A stretch of DNA of 64,000 nucleotides, taken from the NCBI RefSeq assembly GCF_022447245.1, contig NZ_JAKVBC010000024.1:18495-82494 (forward strand). Direction: 5' to 3'. The translations under genes were made by a program, and so were the position numbers. Shown here in pieces: positions 1 through 7,921 of this stretch. The notes beneath the pieces are model-generated. The model was not told the DNA's origin. It did not search any database and saw nothing but the letters and a program-made list of their open reading frames with translations. This DNA is from Kordia sp. GTDB lineage: Bacteria; Bacteroidota; Bacteroidia; Flavobacteriales; Flavobacteriaceae. Numbering within the stretch: the first letter of the stretch is position 1; each line of letters opens with the position of its first letter.

Positions 1-463
1 AGTTTTCTAAAGCAGATATTGGATAAATTTCCGCAGTTGGTACTTTCTCTTTCCACAATTCCATTTGTTCCTCTAATTGCTCTTGTGACGAAGTATCAAT
101 CTTATTAAGTAACAATAACACTGGTATTTTGCTATTGATAATTTTGTTGAAGAAAGCTTCATCTTTTAGACTTTTCTCGCCAATTTCAACCATATAAATC
201 AACACATCGGCATCTTCAAAGGCAGACTTTACAAAGTCCATCATAGATGATTGCAATTCATAAGCTGGTTTTATAATTCCTGGAGTATCAGAAAGTACAA
301 CTTGAAAATCATCACCATTTACAATTCCTAAAATTCGGTGACGTGTAGTTTGCGCTTTCGACGTAATGATTGATAATTTTTCGCCAACAAATGCATTCAT
401 CAAGGTTGATTTTCCAACATTTGGGTTTCCAATAATATTAACAAATCCTGCTTTATGTGTCAT
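1..463 (-). CDS. era: GTPase Era (3' part cut off by window edge)
   Basis: Era is a conserved Ras-like GTPase that binds 16S rRNA and helps mature the 30S ribosomal subunit. Reading the minus strand from the ATG at 463 gives an open frame to the window edge. It contains the P-loop GNPNVGKST (about residues 12-20), a switch region with TTRHRI, the G3 motif DTPG and the G4 motif NKID, in the order and spacing of the Era/TrmE family. The C-terminal KH domain lies outside the window. The gene diverges from the TetR gene at 670. Confidence 0.93.
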   Translation of the reverse strand, partial: MTHKAGFVNIIGNPNVGKSTLMNAFVGEKLSIITSKAQTTRHRILGIVNGDDFQVVLSDTPGIIKPAYELQSSMMDFVKSAFEDADVLIYMVEIGEKSLKDEAFFNKIINSKIPVLLLLNKIDTSSQEQLEEQMELWKEKVPTAEIYPISALEN

Positions 464-636
464 ATATAAATAATATAAATCTTCCACTGTGAATAGAAGT
501 GCAAAAGTAAACATATTTATACATAAACCTTGATTTTACCGTATTTTTCATGAACTTGATTTTCAAACAATTCTAAATTATTTCCCCAATCTGTCATACA
601 GTTTTTTTCAAAAAAATAGTTAAACTTTTATTTTTC

Positions 637-658
637 AATAGTATTACTATTATATTTG
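637..658 (+). promoter_or_regulatory. Promoter of the TetR gene with overlapping palindrome
   Basis: A perfect 15-bp palindrome, AATAGTA-T-TACTATT (637-651), runs straight into TATATTTG (651-658), which matches the Bacteroidetes -7 element TAnnTTTG. An operator overlapping the -7 element is the usual layout for self-repression by a TetR protein. The start codon is at 670, so the transcript would be almost leaderless. Confidence 0.6.
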
Positions 659-669
659 TAATTAGTAGT

Positions 670-1338
670 ATGGATCGTTTACAAATACATATTGTCATTA
701 GTGAAGAATTGTATACGAAGAATCCTGAATCATCTGAATTGGGAAAGAAAATCGTATCACGCAGTATTGAAATGATTGATGAACTGGGTTTTGAAGCATT
801 TACCTTCAAAAAACTCGGACAATCAATTGGATCAAATGAAAGTTCTATTTATCGGTATTTTGAAAGCAAACACATGCTTTTGGTGTATTTGATTTGTTGG
901 TATTGGAGTTGGATTGAGTATAAGTTGGTGTTTGCAACAGCAAACATTCAATCCAAGGAAGAAAAGTTATCAGCAGCTATTGAGATTTTGACACGTAAAG
1001 TAGATGTAGATAATTCTTTTTCATATGTAAATGAAGTGATTTTGAACAGAATTATCATTGCAGAATCTTCAAAGGCGTACCATACTAAAGACATTGACAC
1101 CGAGAACGAAAAAGGATATTATAAAGTATACAAACGTGTTGTACAACGTGTGAGCAATATGGTAAAAGAGATTAATGGCGAATTTGATTGTCCACAAATG
1201 TTGGTTTCTACAGTAATTGAAGGTGCACATCAACAACGCTATTTTTCAGAACATTTACCCTCATTAACCAATGTTCAAGAAGGAAAAGATACGATTGTAA
1301 AATTTTATAACAATTTAGTTTTTAAAGTAATTAATTAA
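670..1338 (+). CDS. TetR/AcrR family transcriptional regulator
   Basis: A 222-residue one-component regulator. The helix-turn-helix lies at about residues 26-72 and includes the typical SIGSNESSIYRYFESKHMLL stretch, in which the recognition helix is followed by the conserved YRYF and K residues. The rest is a helical ligand-binding domain of normal length for the family. The small acidic gene at 1341 follows by 2 bp, so the two are probably cotranscribed. The promoter carries a palindrome over the -7 element, suggesting self-regulation. The ligand is unknown; the downstream SulP-carbonic anhydrase genes are possible targets by position only. Confidence 0.85.
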   Translation: MDRLQIHIVISEELYTKNPESSELGKKIVSRSIEMIDELGFEAFTFKKLGQSIGSNESSIYRYFESKHMLLVYLICWYWSWIEYKLVFATANIQSKEEKLSAAIEILTRKVDVDNSFSYVNEVILNRIIIAESSKAYHTKDIDTENEKGYYKVYKRVVQRVSNMVKEINGEFDCPQMLVSTVIEGAHQQRYFSEHLPSLTNVQEGKDTIVKFYNNLVFKVIN

Positions 1339-1340
1339 TA

Positions 1341-1667
1341 ATGCCAATCAACCAAAAACATATATTAAAACTGTTGAAGCAACTCCCGTTTTTACTGGTT
1401 TTATGTGCATTATTGTCGCCACCAATTATACAAACCTATTCGATACTTTCTGATTCAAATATAGAGTTTGCAGATTTCGATTTTGAAGATGATACTGAAG
1501 AAGAAGTTGAAGATTCATCTGAAGAAAATGAAAAAGTAACACAAAATTCAATTCATTTTTTACTTGCTACCAGTGATTTATCATTGTACAATTCTCACTT
1601 TTATGTACAACGATCAAATCTTTTGCACAGTATTGAAATATTGATTCCTCCGCCAGAAATGGCATAA
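1341..1667 (+). CDS. Small acidic membrane or exported protein, unknown function
   Basis: A 108-residue protein that I do not recognise. It starts 2 bp after the TetR stop codon. A hydrophobic segment at about residues 14-32 (LPFLLVLCALLSPPI region) could be a signal peptide or anchor. It is followed by a very acidic patch (residues 43-65, mostly D and E), a region with no obvious domain, and the C-terminal end PPPEMA. Its position between a regulator and an anion transporter suggests an accessory envelope role, but nothing in the sequence proves this. Confidence 0.6.
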   Translation: MPINQKHILKLLKQLPFLLVLCALLSPPIIQTYSILSDSNIEFADFDFEDDTEEEVEDSSEENEKVTQNSIHFLLATSDLSLYNSHFYVQRSNLLHSIEILIPPPEMA

Positions 1668-1834
1668 ATTACTCTTATATGCTTTATGCATATTCTGAGC
1701 TACATTTCTACACATTCTCAGAAACTTACTGTAGAAAAATAGTTCAAATTTTCACTTAAAAATATTAAGCTAACTACGAATTGAAAGTACATTTTATAGT
1801 GTAATCAATTCACAAAAAACATTTATTTACTATC

Positions 1835-3397
1835 ATGAATAGTTCAAATCCATTTAAAAATTTCAAATCAGACATACCCGCAAGTATAGTAGTATTTTTT
1901 GTGGCACTGCCCTTGTGTTTGGGTATTGCTTTGGCCAGTGGTGCGCCACCGATTTCAGGTTTAATTGCCGGAATTATTGGAGGTATCATTGTTGGTATCA
2001 TAAGTGGCTCACACATTGGTGTGAGTGGACCTGCTGCTGGTCTTGCTGCAATCGTTTTTGCAGCAATAGAATCTCTAGGTTTTAGAGACTTTTTAGTAGC
2101 CGTAGTATTGGCTGGAGTTATTCAAATTCTATTTGGAGTTTTACGACTTGGTATCATCGGATACTTTTTCCCTTCTTCTGTAATTAGAGGAATGCTTACT
2201 GGTATTGGTATCATTATCATTTTGAAAGAGATTCCATATTTCTTTGGATACGATCCAGTAAAAGGCGAAGGAACCTTTGCAGCTATTGGATCTACATTTT
2301 CTAACATAAGTGTAGGAGCTACTGTTGTGGGACTTATTGGAATCGCAATATTGTTACTATGGCAAAACGTATTAACTAAAAAAGCAAAGATTTTTCAACT
2401 CATACAAGGACCTTTGGTCGCAGTTATTATAGGGATTCTTTTTTATGTATTCTTAGGAGATTCTGAGACGTTTGGTATTGCTGCTGAAAGTTTAGTAGAA
2501 GTTCCTGTTCCAGAAACGATGGATTCTTTCTTAAATCAATTCGTGTTTCCTAATTGGGCTGTAATTGCAAAGCCTGAGGTATTAATTACTGCTTTTACGA
2601 TTGCACTAGTTGCTAGTTTAGAAACATTATTGTGTGTAGAAGCAACAGATAAAATTGACCCATTAAAACGTGTTACTCCGACAAACAGAGAGTTAATCGC
2701 TCAAGGAGCTGGTAATGTAGTTTCTGGATTAATTGGAGGGTTACCAATTACTCAGGTAATTGTAAGAAGTTCTGCAAATATTCAATCTGGTGGACGCACT
2801 AAAATGTCTGCAATTGTTCACGGTTTCTTCTTGTTAATTTCTATTATTTTAATTCCAACCTTATTAAATAAAATACCATTGGCAGTATTAGCTGCTATTT
2901 TATTCATCGTTGGATATAAATTAGCAAAGCCAGCTGCATTTAAGAGTATGTGGGATGCAGGATGGATGCAATTTGTTCCTTTCATTGTAACGGTATTACT
3001 AATTGTATTCAAAGACTTATTATGGGGAATTGGAATAGGATTGGCAATTGGTGTTATTATTACTCTTTTCAAGAGTTACCAAAACTCTCACTTCTTGCAT
3101 ATTGAAGATAAAAGCAATGGGAAACATAGAATTAAAATGACCTTAGCAGAAGAAGTAACTTTCTTCAATAAAGCCACCATTTTAAAAGAATTAGATAGTC
3201 TTCCAAAAGATACGCACTTAGAACTTGATGTGCGCAAAACAAGCTACTTAGATCATGATGTTATTGAAATTTTAGACGATTTCAAAGAAAAAGCAAAAAA
3301 TAGAAATATAAACGTGAAGCTTGTTTCAGAAAGAGGTACTGTTGAAAACCCTGAAAGTTATATCGAGTTTTTTAAACTTAGACCTACACAATCATAA
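1835..3397 (+). CDS. SulP family inorganic anion transporter with STAS domain
   Basis: A 520-residue inner-membrane transporter of the SLC26/SulP family, which moves sulfate, bicarbonate or related anions. The N-terminal stretch PASIVVFFVALPLCLGIALA and the motif SGPAAGLAA are typical of the family. About 10-12 hydrophobic segments follow, then a cytosolic C-terminal STAS-like domain from about residue 430. The next gene, 36 bp downstream, encodes a beta-carbonic anhydrase. Such pairs usually work in bicarbonate uptake or CO2 handling, so bicarbonate is the more likely substrate here. This is inferred from context; sulfate cannot be excluded. Confidence 0.9.
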   Translation: MNSSNPFKNFKSDIPASIVVFFVALPLCLGIALASGAPPISGLIAGIIGGIIVGIISGSHIGVSGPAAGLAAIVFAAIESLGFRDFLVAVVLAGVIQILFGVLRLGIIGYFFPSSVIRGMLTGIGIIIILKEIPYFFGYDPVKGEGTFAAIGSTFSNISVGATVVGLIGIAILLLWQNVLTKKAKIFQLIQGPLVAVIIGILFYVFLGDSETFGIAAESLVEVPVPETMDSFLNQFVFPNWAVIAKPEVLITAFTIALVASLETLLCVEATDKIDPLKRVTPTNRELIAQGAGNVVSGLIGGLPITQVIVRSSANIQSGGRTKMSAIVHGFFLLISIILIPTLLNKIPLAVLAAILFIVGYKLAKPAAFKSMWDAGWMQFVPFIVTVLLIVFKDLLWGIGIGLAIGVIITLFKSYQNSHFLHIEDKSNGKHRIKMTLAEEVTFFNKATILKELDSLPKDTHLELDVRKTSYLDHDVIEILDDFKEKAKNRNINVKLVSERGTVENPESYIEFFKLRPTQS

Positions 3398-3433
3398 CAA
3401 ACTAAATTAAAAAATATAATTAAAAGAAATAAA

Positions 3434-4060
3434 ATGAAAGCACAAACTAAAGAAACACAAGCAGTAATGACTCCTGATTCTTCAATTCAGGCATTGAAAG
3501 ACGGAAACAAGCGTTTTGTAGAAAACATGCAAGTTTCTCGTGATTTACTTGATCAAGTTTCTGATACAAGTACAGGACAATACCCATTTGCAACAGTTTT
3601 AAGTTGTATTGACTCTCGCGTTTCCTCTGAACTTATTTTTGATCAAGGAATTGGAGATATTTTTAGCGTACGTATTGCTGGAAACTTCGTAAACGAAGAT
3701 ATTTTAGGTAGTATGGAATTTGCTTGTAAACTAGCTGGAACTAAAGTAATCGTAGTTCTAGGACATACAGCTTGTGGAGCAGTTAAAGGTGCTTGTGACC
3801 ATGCAAGACTTGGAAATTTAACAGCTTTAATCAACAAAATTGAGCCAGCAGTAGAAGCGGTTACTGAGCCTACTGACGAAAGCTTACGTAACTCAAAAAA
3901 CATTGAGTTTGTAAACAATGTAGCTGCTAAAAATGTTGAAATGACTATTGAAAACATTCGTAAACAAAGTCCTGTGTTAGCAGAATTAGAAAACGAAGGA
4001 GATATCAAAATTGTAGGCGGAATGTACGATATCAGTAATGGTAAAGTAACTTTCTACTAG
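3434..4060 (+). CDS. Beta-class carbonic anhydrase
   Basis: A 208-residue cytosolic zinc enzyme that interconverts CO2 and bicarbonate. The zinc-binding residues of the beta class are present: C58 with D60 and R62 in the motif CIDSR, and H111 and C114 in HTACGA. The pattern DGNKRFVEN near the N-terminus and the VRIAGNF segment are also typical. It follows a SulP transporter by 36 bp and precedes a DUF2490 gene by 1 bp, so the three form an operon. The pair probably supplies or retrieves bicarbonate. Confidence 0.95.
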   Translation: MKAQTKETQAVMTPDSSIQALKDGNKRFVENMQVSRDLLDQVSDTSTGQYPFATVLSCIDSRVSSELIFDQGIGDIFSVRIAGNFVNEDILGSMEFACKLAGTKVIVVLGHTACGAVKGACDHARLGNLTALINKIEPAVEAVTEPTDESLRNSKNIEFVNNVAAKNVEMTIENIRKQSPVLAELENEGDIKIVGGMYDISNGKVTFY

Positions 4061-4061
4061 G

Positions 4062-4760
4062 ATGAAAATGAACATACAGAAAAAAATAATTGTTCTGCTA
4101 TTGTGTATGTCGCCACTAATGAGTTGGAGTCAGGATGAAACAGGAAACTGGTTAATGTATTTTGGATCTAACCGAATCAGTGAAAAATTTAGTATTCACT
4201 CGGAAGTTCAGTTTCGTAATCACACCGTATTTCCCAATAATACAGAACAATGGTTGCTACGTACAGGATTAAATTATCATTTTACTAAAAATGCCTTTGT
4301 GACGGCTGGATATGCGTATATCGGAAGTTTTGTATATGAAAGTGAACGCGATAGTCCAGAAACAGAAGAACACCGTATATGGCAGCAATTAATCACAAAT
4401 AATTATTTAGGACGCGTAAAATTTGAACATCGTTACCGTGCAGAACAACGCTGGGTTGAAGACGATTTTAAAACGCGTTTCCGTTATCGATTGATGCTGT
4501 TTATTCCGGTGAACAAGCCTAAAATGGAACCAGGTGCATTTTTCTTCGGAATCTACGATGAAATATTTATCAATGGACAAGAAGAACTGTTTGATCGAAA
4601 CCGTTTGTATGGCGGAATTGGATATCAGGTCAACAAAAACCTTAACTTACAAACAGGAATGCTTTATCAAAGAGTTCGTACTACAGGAAAAGGCTATTTG
4701 CAATTTGGTGTTGTATATAATACTGATTTACGTAAAAAGAAAAAGGAAAAGGATAGTTAA
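4062..4760 (+). CDS. DUF2490 family outer-membrane protein
   Basis: A 232-residue protein with a signal peptide (hydrophobic residues 8-20, cleavage probably after MSWSQ). The mature part alternates aromatic and polar residues in short strands, for example NWLMYFGSNR, FEHRYRAEQRWV and GYLQFGVVYNTDL, as in DUF2490 beta-barrels of Bacteroidetes. The start codon lies one base after the carbonic anhydrase stop, which indicates translational coupling. A second in-frame ATG lies at 4068. Its role with the transporter and anhydrase is unknown. Confidence 0.8.
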   Translation: MKMNIQKKIIVLLLCMSPLMSWSQDETGNWLMYFGSNRISEKFSIHSEVQFRNHTVFPNNTEQWLLRTGLNYHFTKNAFVTAGYAYIGSFVYESERDSPETEEHRIWQQLITNNYLGRVKFEHRYRAEQRWVEDDFKTRFRYRLMLFIPVNKPKMEPGAFFFGIYDEIFINGQEELFDRNRLYGGIGYQVNKNLNLQTGMLYQRVRTTGKGYLQFGVVYNTDLRKKKKEKDS

Positions 4761-4786
4761 AAGAGTTAGCTTGTTCTATAGTGAGA

Positions 4787-4821
4787 AAAAGCGAAAGTTT
4801 CTAAAAAGAGCTTTCGCTTTT
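4787..4821 (+). terminator. Intrinsic terminator after the SulP operon
   Basis: An 11-bp perfect hairpin, AAAAGCGAAAG (4787-4797) pairing with CTTTCGCTTTT (4811-4821), is followed by a T-rich run. It closes the SulP-carbonic anhydrase-DUF2490 operon. Confidence 0.8.
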
Positions 4822-4992
4822 CTATTTTTTAAAGTCTAAGAAAAGTCACAAATCCAGTATCAACTATTTTGCTAATAGAGCATTAAATGATTTAAAAACT
4901 TAAACTTTACGTTCATTATCTCTAGGAATAGAATGAAGAAACGTGTTTCGATTTTACTTAATAGAACTATTGAGAGGTATTTGAAAATTTTT

Positions 4993-5042
4993 AAATGTAA
5001 AGTTTAACATTTTACATTTATCATTTCATTGTCGTATCTTTA
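4993..5042 (+). promoter_or_regulatory. Promoter with inverted repeat upstream of the DUF6435 gene
   Basis: The inverted repeat AAATGTAAA (4993-5001) / TTTACATTT (5011-5019) is centred at 5006, 33 bp before the -7 element TATCTTTA (5035-5042). This is the place where class II activators bind in the other promoters of this window. The protein that binds it is unknown. Confidence 0.5.
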
Positions 5043-5066
5043 CAGGGCTAAAAAAAAGAAAAAATT

Positions 5067-5228
5067 ATGTTCGGACTCTTCAAAAAGAAATCAGAAAAAG
5101 ACAAACTCTACGAGAAGTATCAAAAGCTTACACAAGAAGCTTTCAATTTGTCTACATCAAACAGAAAACTAAGTGATCAAAAAACTGCGGAAGCAGAAGC
5201 GATCATGAAGCAAATTGAAGCCTTATAA
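5067..5228 (+). CDS. DUF6435 (Lacal_2735 type) small protein
   Basis: A 53-residue charged protein beginning MFGLFKKKSEKDKLYEKY and ending MKQIEAL. It matches my memory of the small flavobacterial Lacal_2735/DUF6435 family, with the conserved FGLFKKKSE start and a NLSTSNRKLSD core. It is predicted to be helical and cytosolic. Its function is not known. It has its own -7 element (TATCTTTA at 5035) and its own terminator at 5238-5274, so it is a single-gene transcript. Confidence 0.85.
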   Translation: MFGLFKKKSEKDKLYEKYQKLTQEAFNLSTSNRKLSDQKTAEAEAIMKQIEAL

Positions 5229-5237
5229 GTTCAACTC

Positions 5238-5274
5238 ATAAGAAAAGCTGCCTGTAACAAGCAGCTTTTCTTAT
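5238..5274 (+). terminator. Intrinsic terminator, usable from both sides
   Basis: A 14-bp perfect stem, ATAAGAAAAGCTGC (5238-5251) with GCAGCTTTTCTTAT (5261-5274). It lies between the convergent DUF6435 gene and the broken gene ending at 5305, and has T and A runs on both sides. Confidence 0.8.
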
Positions 5275-5304
5275 ATACTTTATGCTATTATTAAGTAGAG
5301 TATT

Positions 5305-5886
5305 TTATTTTGGGTATACTTTTAAATAACCTCTTTCTACAATTGACCCTTCTTTTTGTACACCATCTACAGTGTACACCACTTTTAAGTGCTTTTGAAC
5401 GCCTTTTATAGGATCTACTCCCAAAATATGATTACCAATCCAAACATTACAAATTCCATTATTAATTAATTCTTGCAATTTTTTGTTAACATCGGCAGTT
5501 TTATCTCCACTTCCGTAGATTGCACTCACAATTTCTACGGCTGGCCTTTTGTTGACTCTTTTCATTACGATAGTAGCTTGCCCAGTTTCATCAAATAAAG
5601 TTAACGAAGATGCATCACAGGATGTTACAATTGCCTTATTAGCAACTCCATTCGTTGTCACAACAATAGCATTTTCTTCTACTCTATCCTTTTCAGTTTT
5701 TGTTTATCCTTGAAACGTAACCCTTACGGTATTATCCATTTTAAAGGACATCGTACCCTCCATGGGAGTACCATTCATAATTTCAAATTGCCAATTTCCA
5801 AAAAAGCAACCATTGTTTTGTGCAAAAACAGTTCTTGATATAAATACAAATACTATCCAAAGGAGAGATAAAGTAAAATTTCCCAT
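5305..5886 (-). pseudogene. Exported protein gene interrupted by one in-frame stop
   Basis: The minus strand from ATG 5886 encodes a signal peptide (MGNFTLSLLWIVFVFISRTV, then FAQ) and a short stretch resembling a lipocalin-like strand (NGCFFGNWQFEIMNGT). It reaches TAA at 5704-5706, then continues in exactly the same frame for 133 more codons to 5305. The total of 194 codons with a single TAA suggests a recent nonsense mutation (a CAA or AAA codon changed to TAA) or a truncated protein of 60 residues. The C-terminal half includes VEIVSAIYGSGDKTADV. No family was recognised. Confidence 0.6.
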
Positions 5887-6225
5887 TATGTTATTCTTTT
5901 AAGTTGATGTAAATGTACTTTTTCAACAATGTACTTTTTTCATTACAATCGATCAAACTTTGCCAATATCCGAACCTTAATTTTATAAAAATGTGCATTT
6001 TACATAAAAACCACCAAATAAATATGAGCGTTTTTTATTTCAACACTAACTCTAATCTTCGGTGATTTCTAGAAAGAAGTTTTGTGTGAAAAAAATTAAA
6101 TTTTGATGATTTTTTTTAATTTCTTCTAATCTGACTCTAAATTTTTGTTAAAAAATAATTTTAATTACTCCCTTTTTTATCTTTTTTTAAAAAGCAAGAT
6201 TACATATTTAATACTGAAAAATGAT

Positions 6226-6271
6226 CTGTAACCAATGTTACAGCACACCATTTTCAAAAGCAGTAATTTTG
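6226..6271 (+). promoter_or_regulatory. Autoregulatory promoter of the Crp/Fnr gene
   Basis: The perfect palindrome CTGTAAC-CAAT-GTTACAG (6226-6243) is centred 33.5 bp before the TTTG of a perfect -7 element, TAATTTTG (6264-6271). It is the best copy of the motif found at six promoters in this region. The rest of the 5887-6326 gap is AT-rich and shows nothing else. Confidence 0.75.
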
Positions 6272-6326
6272 AATCAGATACTATCATTACTTTTAGTGAA
6301 TAGAGTTAATATCTAAATTGCACTTC

Positions 6327-6962
6327 ATGATTCAAGAACTTAAATACAACTACAGACATCTCTTTGAAGAAGATTTACTCAATGAAATTTCACAAGTAGG
6401 AACATTTAAAGAAGTTCCTGCTGGTTTTACCATGATGGCAATTGGCGATTACGTCCGCGGAATGCCCTTACTTGTTTTTGGTGCAATTAAGGTAATTCGT
6501 GAAGACAAAGAAGGCGACGAATTGCTTCTATATTATTTAGAAAGCGGTGAAACCTGTTCTATGACAATGAATTGTTGTATGGGACAAACAAAAAGCCAAA
6601 TAAAAGCTGTTGCGGAGCAAGACACAAAACTTATTATCGTGCCAATTCAAAAAATGGAAGAATGGATAGCAACCTATAAAACATGGCGCGATTTTGTATT
6701 TCTAAGTTATCATACACGACTCAATGAAGTATTGCATATTTTAGATAGCGTAGCGTTTGAAAAAATGGATCAACGCTTGGTAAATTACTTAAAGGAGAAA
6801 ATTCGTATAAACAAATCGAACACAATTCACAATACCCATCAAGAAATTGCATATGAATTACATAGCTCGAGAGTAGTAATATCAAGGCTTTTGAAAAAAT
6901 TAGAACAATTGGGTTGCATAGAATTGCACAGAAATCATATTAAAATCATAAATTTAGCCTGA
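6327..6962 (+). CDS. Crp/Fnr family transcriptional regulator
   Basis: A 211-residue regulator with an N-terminal cyclic-nucleotide-binding fold (about residues 15-120) and a C-terminal winged helix (about 165-205, including THQEIAYELHSSRVVISRLL). Three cysteines, C77, C83 and C84, sit in one beta-roll segment (CSMTMNCCMG) and are candidates for sensing redox state or persulfide. I chose ATG 6327 rather than the upstream TTG 6318 because it gives the usual start of the family. Six palindromes of one type lie before this gene and five downstream transcription units, so it very likely activates itself and the sulfur and respiration genes that follow. Confidence 0.85.
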   Translation: MIQELKYNYRHLFEEDLLNEISQVGTFKEVPAGFTMMAIGDYVRGMPLLVFGAIKVIREDKEGDELLLYYLESGETCSMTMNCCMGQTKSQIKAVAEQDTKLIIVPIQKMEEWIATYKTWRDFVFLSYHTRLNEVLHILDSVAFEKMDQRLVNYLKEKIRINKSNTIHNTHQEIAYELHSSRVVISRLLKKLEQLGCIELHRNHIKIINLA

Positions 6963-6964
6963 AT

Positions 6965-7009
6965 ATGTAACTTTTGTTACTGCAAAATCATTGCCCAAAC
7001 TGTACTTTG
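6965..7009 (+). promoter_or_regulatory. Crp/Fnr-type operator and promoter of the TauE/SafE gene
   Basis: TGTAAC-TTTT-GTTACT (core of 6965-6982) is centred at 6973.5, 32.5 bp before TTTG (7006-7009) in GTACTTTG. Confidence 0.65.
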
Positions 7010-7033
7010 CACTGACAAATACCTAAATCAATT

Positions 7034-7831
7034 ATGGAAATACTTGGCTATGTTAGTGCCTTAATTATTGGAATTTCTCTTGGTCTTATTGGCGGTGGCG
7101 GCTCTATTTTAGCCGTTCCAGTCCTCGCCTATTTATTTGCAGTAAACGAAAAAATGGCAACTGCTTACTCCCTTTTTATTGTTGGGACAAGTGCATTAGT
7201 TGGTGGACTTAAACAGCACCTAAAAGGATTTGTTGACTGGCGTACCGCAATCGTTTTCGGAGTTCCTTCGATTATTGGTGTTACTTTGGTTCGTTATTAT
7301 ATAATTCCTGCCTTACCCAATACCTTATTTACTATAGGAGATTTTGAATTTACACGCAGAATGGGAATGTTTGGTTTGTTTGCCATACTTATGTTTCCTG
7401 CTGCTATTTCTATGCTTAAAGAACGTAATGATAAATCAAGTACTGGACAGATTTCTTATAATTACCCATTAATTCTTTTAGAAGGTTTGGTTGTAGGAAT
7501 TGGTACTGGAATGATTGGTGCAGGTGGCGGTTTTTTAATTATTCCTGCGTTGGTATTATTAGCAAATGTAGAAATGAAAGTTGCGGTAGGTACCTCATTA
7601 ATCATCATTGCTTTTAAATCACTATTAGGTTTCTTTTTAGGCGATGCCATTACGATGGAAATAGACTGGCAATTTTTAGCAATTTTTACCTCCATATCAT
7701 TAGTCGGAATTTTTATTGGAAGCTATTTAGGAAATTTCATCGATGGAAAGAAACTCAAAAAAGGATTTGGTTATTTTATCTTTGTAATGGCTATTTTCAT
7801 TTTCTACATGGAGTTTTTTATAAAGCAATAA
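7034..7831 (+). CDS. TauE/SafE family sulfite or sulfonate exporter
   Basis: A 265-residue inner-membrane protein with about eight hydrophobic segments in two repeated halves. Each half carries a glycine-rich motif typical of TauE/SafE: LGLIGGGGSILAVPVL near residue 16 and MIGAGGGFLIIPAL near residue 161. Members export sulfite, sulfonates or related anions. In Staphylococcus aureus a tauE gene belongs to the cst sulfide-detoxification operon. Here it sits before a CstB-like enzyme and has a Crp/Fnr-type operator, so removal of sulfite or thiosulfate made from persulfides is the likely job. Confidence 0.85.
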   Translation: MEILGYVSALIIGISLGLIGGGGSILAVPVLAYLFAVNEKMATAYSLFIVGTSALVGGLKQHLKGFVDWRTAIVFGVPSIIGVTLVRYYIIPALPNTLFTIGDFEFTRRMGMFGLFAILMFPAAISMLKERNDKSSTGQISYNYPLILLEGLVVGIGTGMIGAGGGFLIIPALVLLANVEMKVAVGTSLIIIAFKSLLGFFLGDAITMEIDWQFLAIFTSISLVGIFIGSYLGNFIDGKKLKKGFGYFIFVMAIFIFYMEFFIKQ

Positions 7832-7853
7832 GTCTTTAAAAAAAAGTACCATT

Positions 7854-7899
7854 CTGTAACCCAAGTTACTGTTTATAAATGTTTCTGTTCGTAATTTTA
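7854..7899 (+). promoter_or_regulatory. Crp/Fnr-type operator and promoter of the CstB-like gene
   Basis: CTGTAAC-CCAA-GTTACTG (7854-7871) is centred at 7862.5, 33.5 bp before the TTTA of a -7 element TAATTTTA (7892-7899). Confidence 0.7.
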
Positions 7900-7921
7900 T
7901 CTCATCTTAAAATTACTACGT

